21,035 nt of DNA. It comes from JABCPE02 sp963520725 (GTDB lineage: Bacteria; Bacteroidota; Bacteroidia; Flavobacteriales; Weeksellaceae). The stretch lies in contig CAUQSG010000026.1 of the NCBI GenBank assembly GCA_963520725.1, positions 1 through 21,035 on the forward strand, given 5' to 3'. The notes beneath the pieces were generated by a model, which worked only from the letters and a program-made list of their open reading frames with translations, ran no database searches and was not told the DNA's origin. Each line of letters opens with the position of its first letter. The stretch's first letter is position 1. A program made the translations under genes and the position numbers. This document shows positions 1 to 7,824 of the stretch, piece after piece.

Positions 1-1446
1 CTACTGAACCCAGACGGACGGCACGGAATGGACTATTTATCAGAAATTTACCTAAAATATCAGCCTATTTCCATAGAAAGTTTGATTGGTAAAAAAGGCA
101 AAAACCAAAAAACACTGAGGGAAGTCAGCCTTGAAACTCAGACCAATTATGCGGCGGAGGATGCGGATGTTACTTTCCAGCTTTATGAGGTTTTTTCTCC
201 ACAGCTGAAAAAGGAAAATCTGGAAGAATTATTCCATAAAGTAGAAATGCCGTTGATGAAAATCCTCGCAAAGATGGAGCTGGCGGGTATTTCGCTCGAT
301 ACAGACTGGCTTTCTAGGGAAAGTGTAGATTTAGAAAACGACCTTAGAGAGCTGGAACAGAAGATTTTTGAACTTTCTGGCGAGGAGTTTAATATGAACT
401 CTCCCAAGCAGTTAGGCGAAATTCTTTTCGAAAAATTAAAATTAGACCCAAAGGCGAAAAAGACCAAAACAGGGCAGTATTCCACATCGGAGGAGGTTTT
501 GCAGAAACTCGCTTATAAACATGAGATTATTCAGCACATTCTAAAATACCGAACTTATCAAAAACTAAAATCTACCTATGTAGATGTGCTTCCGTCCGAA
601 ATAGAACCAAAGGATAACAGGGTGCATACCACTTTCTCGCAGACTACGGCGGCTACAGGAAGGCTTTCCAGCCTAAACCCTAACTTGCAGAATATCCCTA
701 TCAGAACAGCCAGAGGGCAGCAGATTCGTGGAGCTTTCGTGGCGGAGGAAGGAAAAAAAATAATTTCAGCCGATTATTCGCAGATAGAGCTGAGGCTGAT
801 AGCCGAACTTTCTGGCGAGGATAATATGATAAAAGCCTTCCAAAATGGCGAAGATATCCACGCTTCTACGGCTTCTAAATTGTTCAAAATTCCACTTGAC
901 CAAGTAGATAAAACCCAACGAAGCCAAGCCAAAACCGTGAATTTTGGGATTATCTATGGGCAGGGGGCTTTTGCGCTGGCAGAGCAGACAGGACTTTCGC
1001 GAACAGAGGCGAAACAGATGATAGATTCCTACTACGAAAACTATCCGAAACTAAAAATCTTCATGACTGAACAGGTGGAAAAAGCACGGAAAAATGGTTT
1101 TGTGGAGACTATTTTAGGAAGAAAAAGGCATTTGAAAGACATTAATTCTAATAATTTCGTGGTGAGAGGGCATGCCGAGAGAAACGCCGTAAATGCGCCT
1201 ATCCAAGGGAGTGCAGCGGATGTCATCAAAGTAGCGATGATAGATATAGACAGAGCCCTGTCCGAGGGAGGTTTTAAAACAAAAATGCTCTTGCAGGTTC
1301 ATGATGAGCTCTTGTTCGAGGTGCCAGAGGAGGAAATAGAACCGATAAAAGCTCTGATAAAAGAGAAAATGGAATCCGCAGTGAAGACAAAAGTTCCTCT
1401 AATCGTGGAAGTGGGCGTAGGGAACAACTGGCTGGAGGCGCATTAG
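1..1446 (+). CDS. polA: DNA polymerase I, C-terminal part (5' end outside window)
   Basis: The reading frame is open from base 1, so the gene is cut by the window edge and 481 C-terminal residues remain; the ATG at 28 is internal. Polymerase I fills gaps in repair and replaces Okazaki primers. The visible part starts late in the 3'-5' proofreading domain, around LLNPDGRHGMD. It keeps the Exo III motif YAAEDAD with its Tyr and Asp, so proofreading is probably active. All three family A polymerase motifs follow: motif A DYSQIELR (772-795), motif B RSQAKTVNFGIIYG (about 919-960) and motif C QVHDELLFEV (1294-1323). The 5'-3' exonuclease domain and Exo I/II motifs would lie upstream. No terminator is seen after the stop; the next gene's promoter begins 11 bases later. 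Confidence 0.97.
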   Translation, partial: LLNPDGRHGMDYLSEIYLKYQPISIESLIGKKGKNQKTLREVSLETQTNYAAEDADVTFQLYEVFSPQLKKENLEELFHKVEMPLMKILAKMELAGISLDTDWLSRESVDLENDLRELEQKIFELSGEEFNMNSPKQLGEILFEKLKLDPKAKKTKTGQYSTSEEVLQKLAYKHEIIQHILKYRTYQKLKSTYVDVLPSEIEPKDNRVHTTFSQTTAATGRLSSLNPNLQNIPIRTARGQQIRGAFVAEEGKKIISADYSQIELRLIAELSGEDNMIKAFQNGEDIHASTASKLFKIPLDQVDKTQRSQAKTVNFGIIYGQGAFALAEQTGLSRTEAKQMIDSYYENYPKLKIFMTEQVEKARKNGFVETILGRKRHLKDINSNNFVVRGHAERNAVNAPIQGSAADVIKVAMIDIDRALSEGGFKTKMLLQVHDELLFEVPEEEIEPIKALIKEKMESAVKTKVPLIVEVGVGNNWLEAH

Positions 1447-1457
1447 GAAAGATGAGG

Positions 1458-1488
1458 TTTGGATTAACTTAAAAATTTTATATTTTTG
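1458..1488 (+). promoter_or_regulatory. Bacteroidota-type promoter for the SIMPL gene
   Basis: TTTG at 1458-1461, a 19-base spacer, then TATTTTTG at 1481-1488. Both boxes match the Bacteroidota consensus (TTTG and TAnnTTTG) at the preferred spacing. The -7 box ends 17 bases before the ATG at 1506. Confidence 0.75.
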
Positions 1489-1505
1489 AAAAAATAAAAT
1501 AGATT

Positions 1506-2216
1506 ATGAAAAAGAGTTTTTTAATTTTTGTGATGTTTTTCGTGTGGAATTTATTTTCGGCACAGAAAAATTTTTTAGACCAGCCTTATATCGAGGTATC
1601 AGCCTCAGTAGACACGCTGGTGGTTCCTGATAGGATATATGTTTCTATTACCCTGAACGAAGCCGATTCTAAAAATAAAAAGTCGGTAGAGGAGCAGGAG
1701 AAACAATTAGAAACGATTTTAAAGAAATTAAAAATAAATACAGACAAGGATTTGTCAGTTTTGGGCTATTCTAGTGATTTTAAAAAATATTTTTTAAAAG
1801 GGCAGAATATTCTAAAAACTAAAAAATATTCTCTTCTTGTAAGAGATGCTTACACTTTGGGAAATGTCATCATCAGCTTGGAGGAAGCAGGGATTTCTAA
1901 TACAGAAGTAGAAAAAGTAGAATATTCTAAATCCAAGGAACTTTTGCTGGAATTAAAATCAGAAGCGGTAAAAAGATCAAGAATAACTGCCGATAAACTT
2001 GTAAAACCTCTTAACCAAAAAGCAGGGAAGGCGTTATATATTTCTGTAAATGAATCAGGAGTAGAAAAAATAACAAGAGTTGTAACAGGAGCTTCTTTAT
2101 ATGGAGTTCCAGGAGGAGCATCAAAAATTTATGCTTCAGAAGAATTTTTAAGAAAACTTGATTTTGAGAAGATAAAATTTTTTGCAGAAGTCAGAGTGAA
2201 ATATCAATTAGACTAA
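1506..2216 (+). CDS. Secreted SIMPL-domain (DUF541) protein
   Basis: A 236-residue exported protein. Residues 1-20 form a Sec signal peptide (KK, hydrophobic core, cleavage likely after FSA before Gln), so the mature protein is periplasmic or surface-associated. The rest fits the SIMPL/DUF541 family: an N-terminal strand pattern (IEVSASVDTLVVPDRIYVSI), a lysine/glutamate-rich helix around residues 55-80, a central NVIISLEEAGISNTEVEKVEYS stretch broken here as NVIISLEEAG and ISNTEVEKVEYS, and a conserved-looking AVKRSRITADKLVKPLNQKAGKAL segment, key residues KRSR and AGKAL. The molecular role of this family in Bacteroidota is unknown to me. It has its own promoter and terminator, so it is monocistronic. 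Confidence 0.85.
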   Translation: MKKSFLIFVMFFVWNLFSAQKNFLDQPYIEVSASVDTLVVPDRIYVSITLNEADSKNKKSVEEQEKQLETILKKLKINTDKDLSVLGYSSDFKKYFLKGQNILKTKKYSLLVRDAYTLGNVIISLEEAGISNTEVEKVEYSKSKELLLELKSEAVKRSRITADKLVKPLNQKAGKALYISVNESGVEKITRVVTGASLYGVPGGASKIYASEEFLRKLDFEKIKFFAEVRVKYQLD

Positions 2217-2227
2217 AAATCAAGAAG

Positions 2228-2269
2228 AAAGGCTGTTCCATAAGGAAACTCTTGGGAGCAGTCTTTTTG
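2228..2269 (+). terminator. Rho-independent terminator after the SIMPL gene
   Basis: The stem pairs GGCTGTTCC (2231-2239) with GGAGCAGTC (2255-2263): nine pairs with two G-U wobbles and a loop of 15 bases. A-T pairs extend the base, and a TTTTT run follows. It lies 14 bases after the stop codon. Confidence 0.7.
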
Positions 2270-2283
2270 TATGAATTTTTTTC

Positions 2284-3117
2284 ATGAAATTTTTAATCAT
2301 CATTCCCACGCATAACGAGGAAGAAAATATTCTCCTCACGCTAAATTCTCTGAAATCACAAGGGTTTCAGGATTTTACCTGCGTCATCGTGAATGACGGC
2401 TCTACAGATAGAACGAGGGAAATGGTAGAAGGATTCATAGATAAGAAGCAGTTTCAGCTCATTAATTTAGAAAAATCTGCCCACTCGCCTGGCGCGAAGG
2501 TGGTTTCTACATTTTACAAAGGTCTTTCTTCTCAGAATTTAGATGATTTTGATGTAATCTGTAAATTTGATGCTGATATTATTTTTCCCGAGAATTATTT
2601 GGAGGAAATCAACAAGATTTATGAAGAAAATCCAAAAGCAGGAATGGTTTCGGGCTTAGTTTATATTAAAAAAGATGAAAACTGGGTTTTTGAGAATATT
2701 TCCTCTAAAAATCATGTGCGAGGCCCGATAAAATCATATCGCAAGGAATGCTTTTTACGAATGGGAGGCATTCGGGAAGTTTTGGGCTGGGATAATATCG
2801 ATGTGATGCTCTGCCAGATGCATGGATATCAGGTGATTACAAATAAATCCCTTTGGGTAAAGCATCTGCGCCCTACAGCATATAAATACAAAAACGCAAA
2901 AGCAAAAAAACTTGGCGAATATTTCTATAACATTGGGCTAGATTTTCCTCTCGCATTTATTTCATCGGTGAAGTCTTCCTTTAAGAATAGAAGTTTTTCG
3001 GAATTTTTTATCACGATGAAAACTTTCCTGAGCCAAAAACAAGACAGAGAACTCTCCCGCGAGGAAATAAAATACATAAGAAACCTGCGATGGAGAGAAA
3101 TTTTTAAAAAATTCTGA
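2284..3117 (+). CDS. Family 2 (GT-A) glycosyltransferase
   Basis: A 277-residue soluble-looking enzyme with a GT-A nucleotide-sugar fold. It opens with the hallmark strand and loop LIIIPTHNEEENI (residues 4-16), followed by VIVNDGSTD (35-42) and the metal-binding DxD in KFDADIIFP (D96, D98). The second half contains RGPIKSYRKECFLRMGG, like the acceptor-side loop of GT2 enzymes that transfer to cell-surface glycans. No transmembrane helices are obvious. The gene is first in a compact operon with a second glycosyltransferase (7 bases downstream) and an antiporter, suggesting a job in lipid-linked or surface glycan assembly. The substrate cannot be read from sequence. No TAnnTTTG box is visible in the 67 bases upstream, so its promoter is unclear. 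Confidence 0.88.
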   Translation: MKFLIIIPTHNEEENILLTLNSLKSQGFQDFTCVIVNDGSTDRTREMVEGFIDKKQFQLINLEKSAHSPGAKVVSTFYKGLSSQNLDDFDVICKFDADIIFPENYLEEINKIYEENPKAGMVSGLVYIKKDENWVFENISSKNHVRGPIKSYRKECFLRMGGIREVLGWDNIDVMLCQMHGYQVITNKSLWVKHLRPTAYKYKNAKAKKLGEYFYNIGLDFPLAFISSVKSSFKNRSFSEFFITMKTFLSQKQDRELSREEIKYIRNLRWREIFKKF

Positions 3118-3124
3118 AAACTTT

Positions 3125-4213
3125 GTGAAAAAACAAATTGCCTATATAGAAATAGATACTCACGCCGAGATCGCGGAAAATTTTGCAGAATTAACCAAAA
3201 ATTCAGAGAAATTTTCTGTGGATTTTTATTTTTCAAAAAAAATCTTGGGCAGGCTAAATTCTTCTGAAATAGAAAACATTATAGAAACCGAGCCTGAAAA
3301 TCTTTTAGAAAAGCTGAAAGGAAAGTCGTACGATTTGGTGATAATAGGAACGGCACACCGCTATTTTCATATTTTAAAAAAAATCACGGAAAAATTCGCT
3401 GTGGCGATTATCTGCCATAATCTTAATTTTATAGAAGCTCCGCGAAGAGTTTTGCTGAAAAATATTTTGGAAAAGGATTTTACTTTTAGAATGAAACTGC
3501 TTCTGAAAGAAGGGCTTTTGTCCAAATCAGAAGTTTATAAAAACGCAAAATTTCTTTGGGTTCTTGATGAAAATTTAGAAAAAACCTTGGATATGGAGCA
3601 TTCGAAAAGGGAAACGCATTTTCTGCCTATTTTTTTTGGAGAAAAGCCAAAAACTGCCGAAAAATCAGAGGAAAAGCTCATTGTAGTTCCTGGAGAAGTT
3701 TCCCAAAAGCGGAGAGATTATTCCAAAATAATGGAACAGCTGAAAGGATTTAAAAAAGATATTCCGTACAGAATCGTTTTCCTCGGAAAGGCAGGCGAGG
3801 AGGAACTTGCGAAGATACAGGGCTTAGAAAAACAGCTTCCACAGAATATAAAAATAGAATATTTCCGAGAGAGAATTCCTAAAAATATTTTTGAAAACTA
3901 TCTGGAAAAGGCGGATTTCCTCTGGTGTCCTTTGAAAATTAAAACTTCTTTTTTCGGAGTGGAGGAGATTTATGGAGAAACGAAAATGTCAGGAAATATC
4001 GGCGATGCGGTCAGATTTATGAAACCTGCGGTGTTTCCTGTGGGATATTTGTCTCGCTGTCCTTTCATCATTAAAGAAAATGAAAGTATAGAGCAGATTT
4101 TTTCTAATTCCGCGAATATTTCTGAAAATTCTTTTGAAAACTTCACAAAAGAGAAAATAGTTTTACAGTTAGAGAAAATTATTTTAAATTCGCTAAAATT
4201 TAACGAAAAATAA
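3125..4213 (+). CDS. Putative GT-B glycosyltransferase, GTG start
   Basis: A 362-residue protein starting with GTG, seven bases after the GT2 gene. Two Rossmann-like halves are suggested. The first runs from AYIEIDTHAEIAENFAEL through YDLVIIGTAHRYFHILKK and AVAIICHNLNFIEAP. The second starts near LIVVPGEVSQKRRDY and includes YRIVFLGKAG, then DFLWCPLK and a loop GETKMSGNIGDAVRFMKPAV. That last segment resembles the C-terminal nucleotide-sugar site of GT4-like enzymes (SGNxGDA and a following Pro). There is no signal peptide. Its stop (TAA) overlaps the next ATG by one base (TAATG), so the pair is translationally coupled. The assignment rests on fold-like patterns and context, not a recognised family signature; other glycan-binding roles are possible. 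Confidence 0.65.
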   Translation: MKKQIAYIEIDTHAEIAENFAELTKNSEKFSVDFYFSKKILGRLNSSEIENIIETEPENLLEKLKGKSYDLVIIGTAHRYFHILKKITEKFAVAIICHNLNFIEAPRRVLLKNILEKDFTFRMKLLLKEGLLSKSEVYKNAKFLWVLDENLEKTLDMEHSKRETHFLPIFFGEKPKTAEKSEEKLIVVPGEVSQKRRDYSKIMEQLKGFKKDIPYRIVFLGKAGEEELAKIQGLEKQLPQNIKIEYFRERIPKNIFENYLEKADFLWCPLKIKTSFFGVEEIYGETKMSGNIGDAVRFMKPAVFPVGYLSRCPFIIKENESIEQIFSNSANISENSFENFTKEKIVLQLEKIILNSLKFNEK

Positions 4214-5514
4214 TGAAAGATACTCAATCTGGTGTTGCACTGCTTCCGTTCTTGGTGTTTGTGATTATATTTTTGGGAAGCGGAATTATTCTTGATGATT
4301 TCTATGCTTTTCCAGCTTCTGTGGCGGCACTCTGCGGAGTGATTTCTGCATTTCTGCTCCCAAAAGCTGGTTTTCAAGAAAAACTAAAATTCTTCATGAA
4401 AGGCTGCGGCGAGGAAAGCATCATCACTATGTGTATTATCTATCTTCTTGCGGGTGCTTTTTCGGCAGTGTCCAAGGCGACAGGCAGCATAGATGCGGTG
4501 GTTTTCTTCGGTTCGCAGTATTTCTCTGCGCAGTATATTCCTTTGGGCGTGTTCCTGATGGCATCGTTTTTATCCGTTTCGGCAGGGACTTCTGTGGGGA
4601 CGATAGTGGCTCTTACGCCGATAGTTATGGGTTTTGCTGAAAATACACAAACAGACATCAATGTAGTGGCGGCTAGTCTGCTCTGTGGTGCTATGTTTGG
4701 GGACAATCTTTCTTTTATTTCGGATACGACTATTGCGGCTACACAGAGTCTTGGCTGTCAGATGAAAGATAAATTCCGAACCAATATTATGATTGCTTTT
4801 CCTGCGGCGGTGATTGCGGCGGTGATTTTCATCTTCTTGGGCGGAAATTCTTCTTCTGCTGTTTTAGAAAATCAAGCTTCAGGGAGTCCTTCCATTTGGC
4901 TCATTTTTCCGTATTTATTGGTGATTGTGCTTTCGGTTTTGGGCGTGAATGTTTTTCTAGTGCTGCTTGTGGGAGTTCTTCTCAGCGGAATCATCGGCAT
5001 CTCGACAGGAAGCCTTTCTTGGCTGGATTTTTCCAAGAAAATCTATGAAGGTTTTTCGGATATGAATGAGATTTTTCTTTTGGCATTACTGACTGGCGGA
5101 CTGGCGGGAATTGTAGAAAATATGGGAGGAATCACATTCTTGCTAAATAAAGTGAGACAAATGATTCGCGGGCAAAAATCGGCTTATTTTGGAATGGGCT
5201 TTTTGGTAAGCCTTATCGATGCGGCGATTGCGAATAACACGATTGCGATAGTTCTTTCAGGAAAAGTTGCAAAAAATATCACTGAAAAATATAATCTAAG
5301 TCCCAAGTTTTCGGCATCAGTACTAGATATTTTTTCTTGTATCGTTCAGGGAATTCTTCCTTACGGAGCACAGGTTTTGATTTTAATAAAACTCAGCGAG
5401 AATAAAGTAAATTATTTAGAAATGCTGAAAAATGCTTGGTATTTGTATTTTCTGTTATTCTTTGTGGTGCTATCTATCTTCATTCAAAGTAGAAAACAAA
5501 ACCAAATTTCATGA
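4213..5514 (+). CDS. NhaC-family Na+/H+ antiporter
   Basis: A 433-residue polytopic membrane protein with about 10-12 hydrophobic segments. The segment GAMFGDNLSFISDTTIAATQ (about residues 158-177) is diagnostic for the NhaC/ion-transporter family, and FLSVSAGTSVGTIVALTPIV, key residues SAGTSVGT, precedes it. A second half carries the matching IDAAIANNTIAIVLSG segment. It probably exchanges sodium, or another small cation or organic acid, for protons at the inner membrane; substrate choice in this superfamily cannot be told from sequence. The start codon overlaps the upstream glycosyltransferase stop (TAATG), so translation depends on ribosomes arriving from that gene. It is the last gene of the operon. 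Confidence 0.9.
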   Translation: MKDTQSGVALLPFLVFVIIFLGSGIILDDFYAFPASVAALCGVISAFLLPKAGFQEKLKFFMKGCGEESIITMCIIYLLAGAFSAVSKATGSIDAVVFFGSQYFSAQYIPLGVFLMASFLSVSAGTSVGTIVALTPIVMGFAENTQTDINVVAASLLCGAMFGDNLSFISDTTIAATQSLGCQMKDKFRTNIMIAFPAAVIAAVIFIFLGGNSSSAVLENQASGSPSIWLIFPYLLVIVLSVLGVNVFLVLLVGVLLSGIIGISTGSLSWLDFSKKIYEGFSDMNEIFLLALLTGGLAGIVENMGGITFLLNKVRQMIRGQKSAYFGMGFLVSLIDAAIANNTIAIVLSGKVAKNITEKYNLSPKFSASVLDIFSCIVQGILPYGAQVLILIKLSENKVNYLEMLKNAWYLYFLLFFVVLSIFIQSRKQNQIS

Positions 5515-5517
5515 ACT

Positions 5518-5547
5518 AAAAAAGTCCTCAACATGAGGACTTTTTTG
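5518..5547. terminator. Bidirectional terminator between nhaC-like gene and lipoprotein gene
   Basis: A perfect stem GTCCTCA (5524-5530) / TGAGGAC (5534-5540) with a three-base loop ACA. It is flanked by an A-run on the left and a T-run on the right, so it gives a U-tail on either strand. It serves the two convergent genes that end at 5514 and 5548. Confidence 0.85.
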
Positions 5548-5988
5548 TTAGTTACTTTCAGCTTCAGCAGTATTTTTGTCTACAATCTTCACTTGCTGGT
5601 TCAACTGATCTAAAAGACCTTGCACTTTAGCGATTTCTTTTTCTAGTTTATGAAGTTTTTTCTCGCTAGATGCCAAATCTCTGTTTATTTTCTCAGTTTC
5701 TTTTAGAACCTTCATCGTTTGTTTCGCATCTTTAGCGGTAGCTTTTGCGTCTGATGTGCTGAAATCTGTAGTAGCCGTTTCTGCTTTTGAATTTACAGCA
5801 GCAGCTTTATTTCTCAAATCATCAGTTGATGCCTTTTCTTTTTCGTAATCGATTTTTAATTTAGTAAGTTTTGTTTTTAGTTCTAAAGCCTCTTTTTGTG
5901 CTTCTAATTCACTTACTCTTGCATTTTGTGTTCCACAAGATACCACTAATACAGCTGCTAAAGCTGATGTTAATAATGATTTTTTCAT
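5548..5988 (-). CDS. Small coiled-coil lipoprotein of unknown function
   Basis: A 146-residue protein with a type II signal peptide: MKKSLLTSALAAVLVVSC with the lipobox VVSC, so the mature protein begins at Cys18. The sequence after the Cys (CGTQNAR) does not look like the acidic/lysine surface-export signal known from some Bacteroidota, so it may face the periplasm. The remainder is almost entirely helical and charged, with two long heptad-like stretches (about residues 26-60 and 85-140) divided by an Ala/Thr/Ser-rich segment. Such proteins can act as periplasmic spacers or assembly scaffolds. I do not recognise the family, and no enzymatic motif is present. It is transcribed alone. Confidence 0.8.
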   Translation of the reverse strand: MKKSLLTSALAAVLVVSCGTQNARVSELEAQKEALELKTKLTKLKIDYEKEKASTDDLRNKAAAVNSKAETATTDFSTSDAKATAKDAKQTMKVLKETEKINRDLASSEKKLHKLEKEIAKVQGLLDQLNQQVKIVDKNTAEAESN

Positions 5989-6032
5989 AAATTTTTAACT
6001 TTATTGATTATACTTTACATAAATATAAGATA

Positions 6033-6040
6033 CAAAATTA
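6033..6040 (-). promoter_or_regulatory. -7 promoter box for the lipoprotein gene
   Basis: Reading on the minus strand, TAATTTTG at 6040-6033 matches TAnnTTTG, 44 bases before the start codon. No good TTTG is seen at the usual distance upstream, so the -33 box is weak or absent. Confidence 0.45.
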
Positions 6041-6095
6041 ATAAATCATTTTGAAAATCGGGTAAAATCAAGTAAAAAAATCTACTTTTTTTATA

Positions 6096-6124
6096 TAAAA
6101 AGCCACTTTTTTTGAAGTGGCTTT
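6096..6124 (-). terminator. Terminator of the ABC-F gene
   Basis: Stem AGCCACTT (6101-6108) / AAGTGGCT (6115-6122), extended by A-T pairs, with a six-base loop. On the minus strand it is followed by a T-rich tail (TTTTTATATAA). It lies 27 bases past the stop codon of the ABC-F gene. Confidence 0.75.
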
Positions 6125-6151
6125 GAAAATATAGTGAAATAAAATAGTTAA

Positions 6152-7777
6152 TTAACTGTACATTTGTTCTTTCAGTTCTTTCACCTTTTTGTCTTCAAGG
6201 TATTCATCGTAAGTCATTTCTCTATCGATGATTCCTTTTGGCGTGATTTCTATCACACGGTTACACACTGTTTGTAGCAACTCGTGGTCATGAGAAGAAA
6301 TCAAGATATTTCCTTTGAAGTTCATCAAAGAGTTGTTAAGCGCCGTGATACTCTCCAAATCCAAGTGGTTGGTAGGTTCGTCCATTAGAAGAACATTGGC
6401 TTTTTGGAGCATCATTCGGCTGAACATGCATCGCATTTTTTCCCCTCCAGAAAGCACTGTAGAAGATTTAAGCGCCTCATCACCAGAGAAAAGCATTCTT
6501 CCCAAAAATCCTCTGACAAACTCTTCGTGTCTTTCCTCGTCATTTTTAGTAAATTGTCTCAGCCAATCTACTAAATTTAGGTCTTTTTCTTGGAAATATT
6601 CTGTGTTGTCCAGCGGCATGTAGCTTTGGTTAGTAGTTACACCCCATTTGTATTCGCCTTTGGCAGGAGCTGTGCTTCCAGAGATTACTTGGAAAAACTC
6701 AGTAACTGCAAGTGAGTTTTTAGAGATTACAGCCACTTTATCACCTTTTTTAAGGTTGAGGTCTCCACCAGAAAGCAGTGTTTCTCCATCTTTTACGATT
6801 TCTAAACCTTTTATCTCTAAAATCTGGTCTCCCGCTTCTCTTTCCATTTCAAAAATGATGGCAGGATATCTTCTGGAAGAAGGTTTGATTTCTTCGATGT
6901 TTAGTTTGTCTATCATTTTCTTTCTTGCTGTAGCTTGTTTCGCTTTCGCTACATTGGAACTAAATCTCGCGATGAAGTCCTGCAATTCTTTTTTCTTCTC
7001 TTCAGCTTTTTTGTTGGCTTGCTGTCTTTGTCTCGTTGCCAGCTGGGATGCCTGATACCAGAAAGAATAGTTCCCTGTATAAAGGTTTAGTTTAGAATAA
7101 TCTAAGTCACCGATGTGCGTGCAGACAGCATCCAAGAAGTGACGATCGTGAGATACCACAATCACCGTGTTTTCATAATCAGCAAGGAAATCTTCCAGCC
7201 AAGAAATAGTGTCAATATCAAGGTCGTTGGTAGGCTCGTCCAAAATCAAAACATCTGGATTTCCGAATAAAGCCTGAGCCAATAGCACTTTTACTTTGTC
7301 CTTGTTTTCTAGCTCGGACATCATTTGGTAGTGCATATCTTCTTTTATTCCTACATTGGACAGCATGGTCTGTGCATCTGCCTCGGCATTCCAGCCTCCC
7401 ATTTCATCGTAGATTACTCCGAGTTCGCCAGCCTTTATTCCATCTTCATCAGAGAAGTCTGGTTTTGCGTAGAGAGCATCCATTTCTTCTTTGATTTCGA
7501 ATAATTTTTTATTTCCACGAAGAACCGTTTCCAAAACCGTAAACTGGTCATAAGCAAAGTGGTCCTGCTCCAAAACAGACATTCTCTTACCTGGTTCCAG
7601 TGTTACATGCCCTGTGGTAGGCTCTTGTTTTCCTGTCAATATTTTTAGGAAAGTAGATTTTCCAGCTCCATTTGCTCCGATGATTCCGTAGCAGTTCCCT
7701 TTGGTAAACATGATATTTACCTCGTCAAAAAGTACTCTTTTCCCAAATTGTAGTGATAAATTAGATACTGTTAGCAT
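6152..7777 (-). CDS. ABC-F family ATPase, YbiT-like, with one degenerate ATP site
   Basis: A soluble protein of 541 residues with two fused ATP-binding domains and no membrane segments. ABC-F proteins bind the ribosome and act on translation. I chose the ATG at 7777 (MLTVSNLSLQFG) because it aligns with the start of E. coli YbiT; the longer frame would run into asnA. Domain 1 has Walker A GANGAGKST (34-42), Walker B LILDEPTNDLD with E181 and switch H210. The charged linker (about 245-300) carries QATARKK and SSRRYP as in YbiT. Domain 2 has signature LSGGE (442-446), Walker B LLMDEPTNHLD with E467 and switch H496. Unusually, domain 2's Walker A is replaced by SKNSLAVTE (352-360), and domain 1 has SELENKDK (154-161) where the LSGGQ signature belongs. 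Monocistronic; diverges from asnA. Confidence 0.93.
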   Translation of the reverse strand: MLTVSNLSLQFGKRVLFDEVNIMFTKGNCYGIIGANGAGKSTFLKILTGKQEPTTGHVTLEPGKRMSVLEQDHFAYDQFTVLETVLRGNKKLFEIKEEMDALYAKPDFSDEDGIKAGELGVIYDEMGGWNAEADAQTMLSNVGIKEDMHYQMMSELENKDKVKVLLAQALFGNPDVLILDEPTNDLDIDTISWLEDFLADYENTVIVVSHDRHFLDAVCTHIGDLDYSKLNLYTGNYSFWYQASQLATRQRQQANKKAEEKKKELQDFIARFSSNVAKAKQATARKKMIDKLNIEEIKPSSRRYPAIIFEMEREAGDQILEIKGLEIVKDGETLLSGGDLNLKKGDKVAVISKNSLAVTEFFQVISGSTAPAKGEYKWGVTTNQSYMPLDNTEYFQEKDLNLVDWLRQFTKNDEERHEEFVRGFLGRMLFSGDEALKSSTVLSGGEKMRCMFSRMMLQKANVLLMDEPTNHLDLESITALNNSLMNFKGNILISSHDHELLQTVCNRVIEITPKGIIDREMTYDEYLEDKKVKELKEQMYS

Positions 7778-7785
7778 TATTTCTG

Positions 7786-7804
7786 TAAATTTGTCGCAAA
7801 AATA
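7786..7804. promoter_or_regulatory. Interpenetrating divergent promoters of asnA and the ABC-F gene
   Basis: The plus-strand box TAAATTTG (7786-7793) and the minus-strand box TATTTTTG (7804-7797) are only three bases apart and point at each other. Expected start sites are near 7799 (plus) and 7791 (minus). Neither has a clear TTTG at -33: the plus one would fall inside the ABC-F gene and the minus one at the asnA start codon. Confidence 0.55.
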
Positions 7805-7824
7805 CAAAAAAAATAGCAGTAAAA

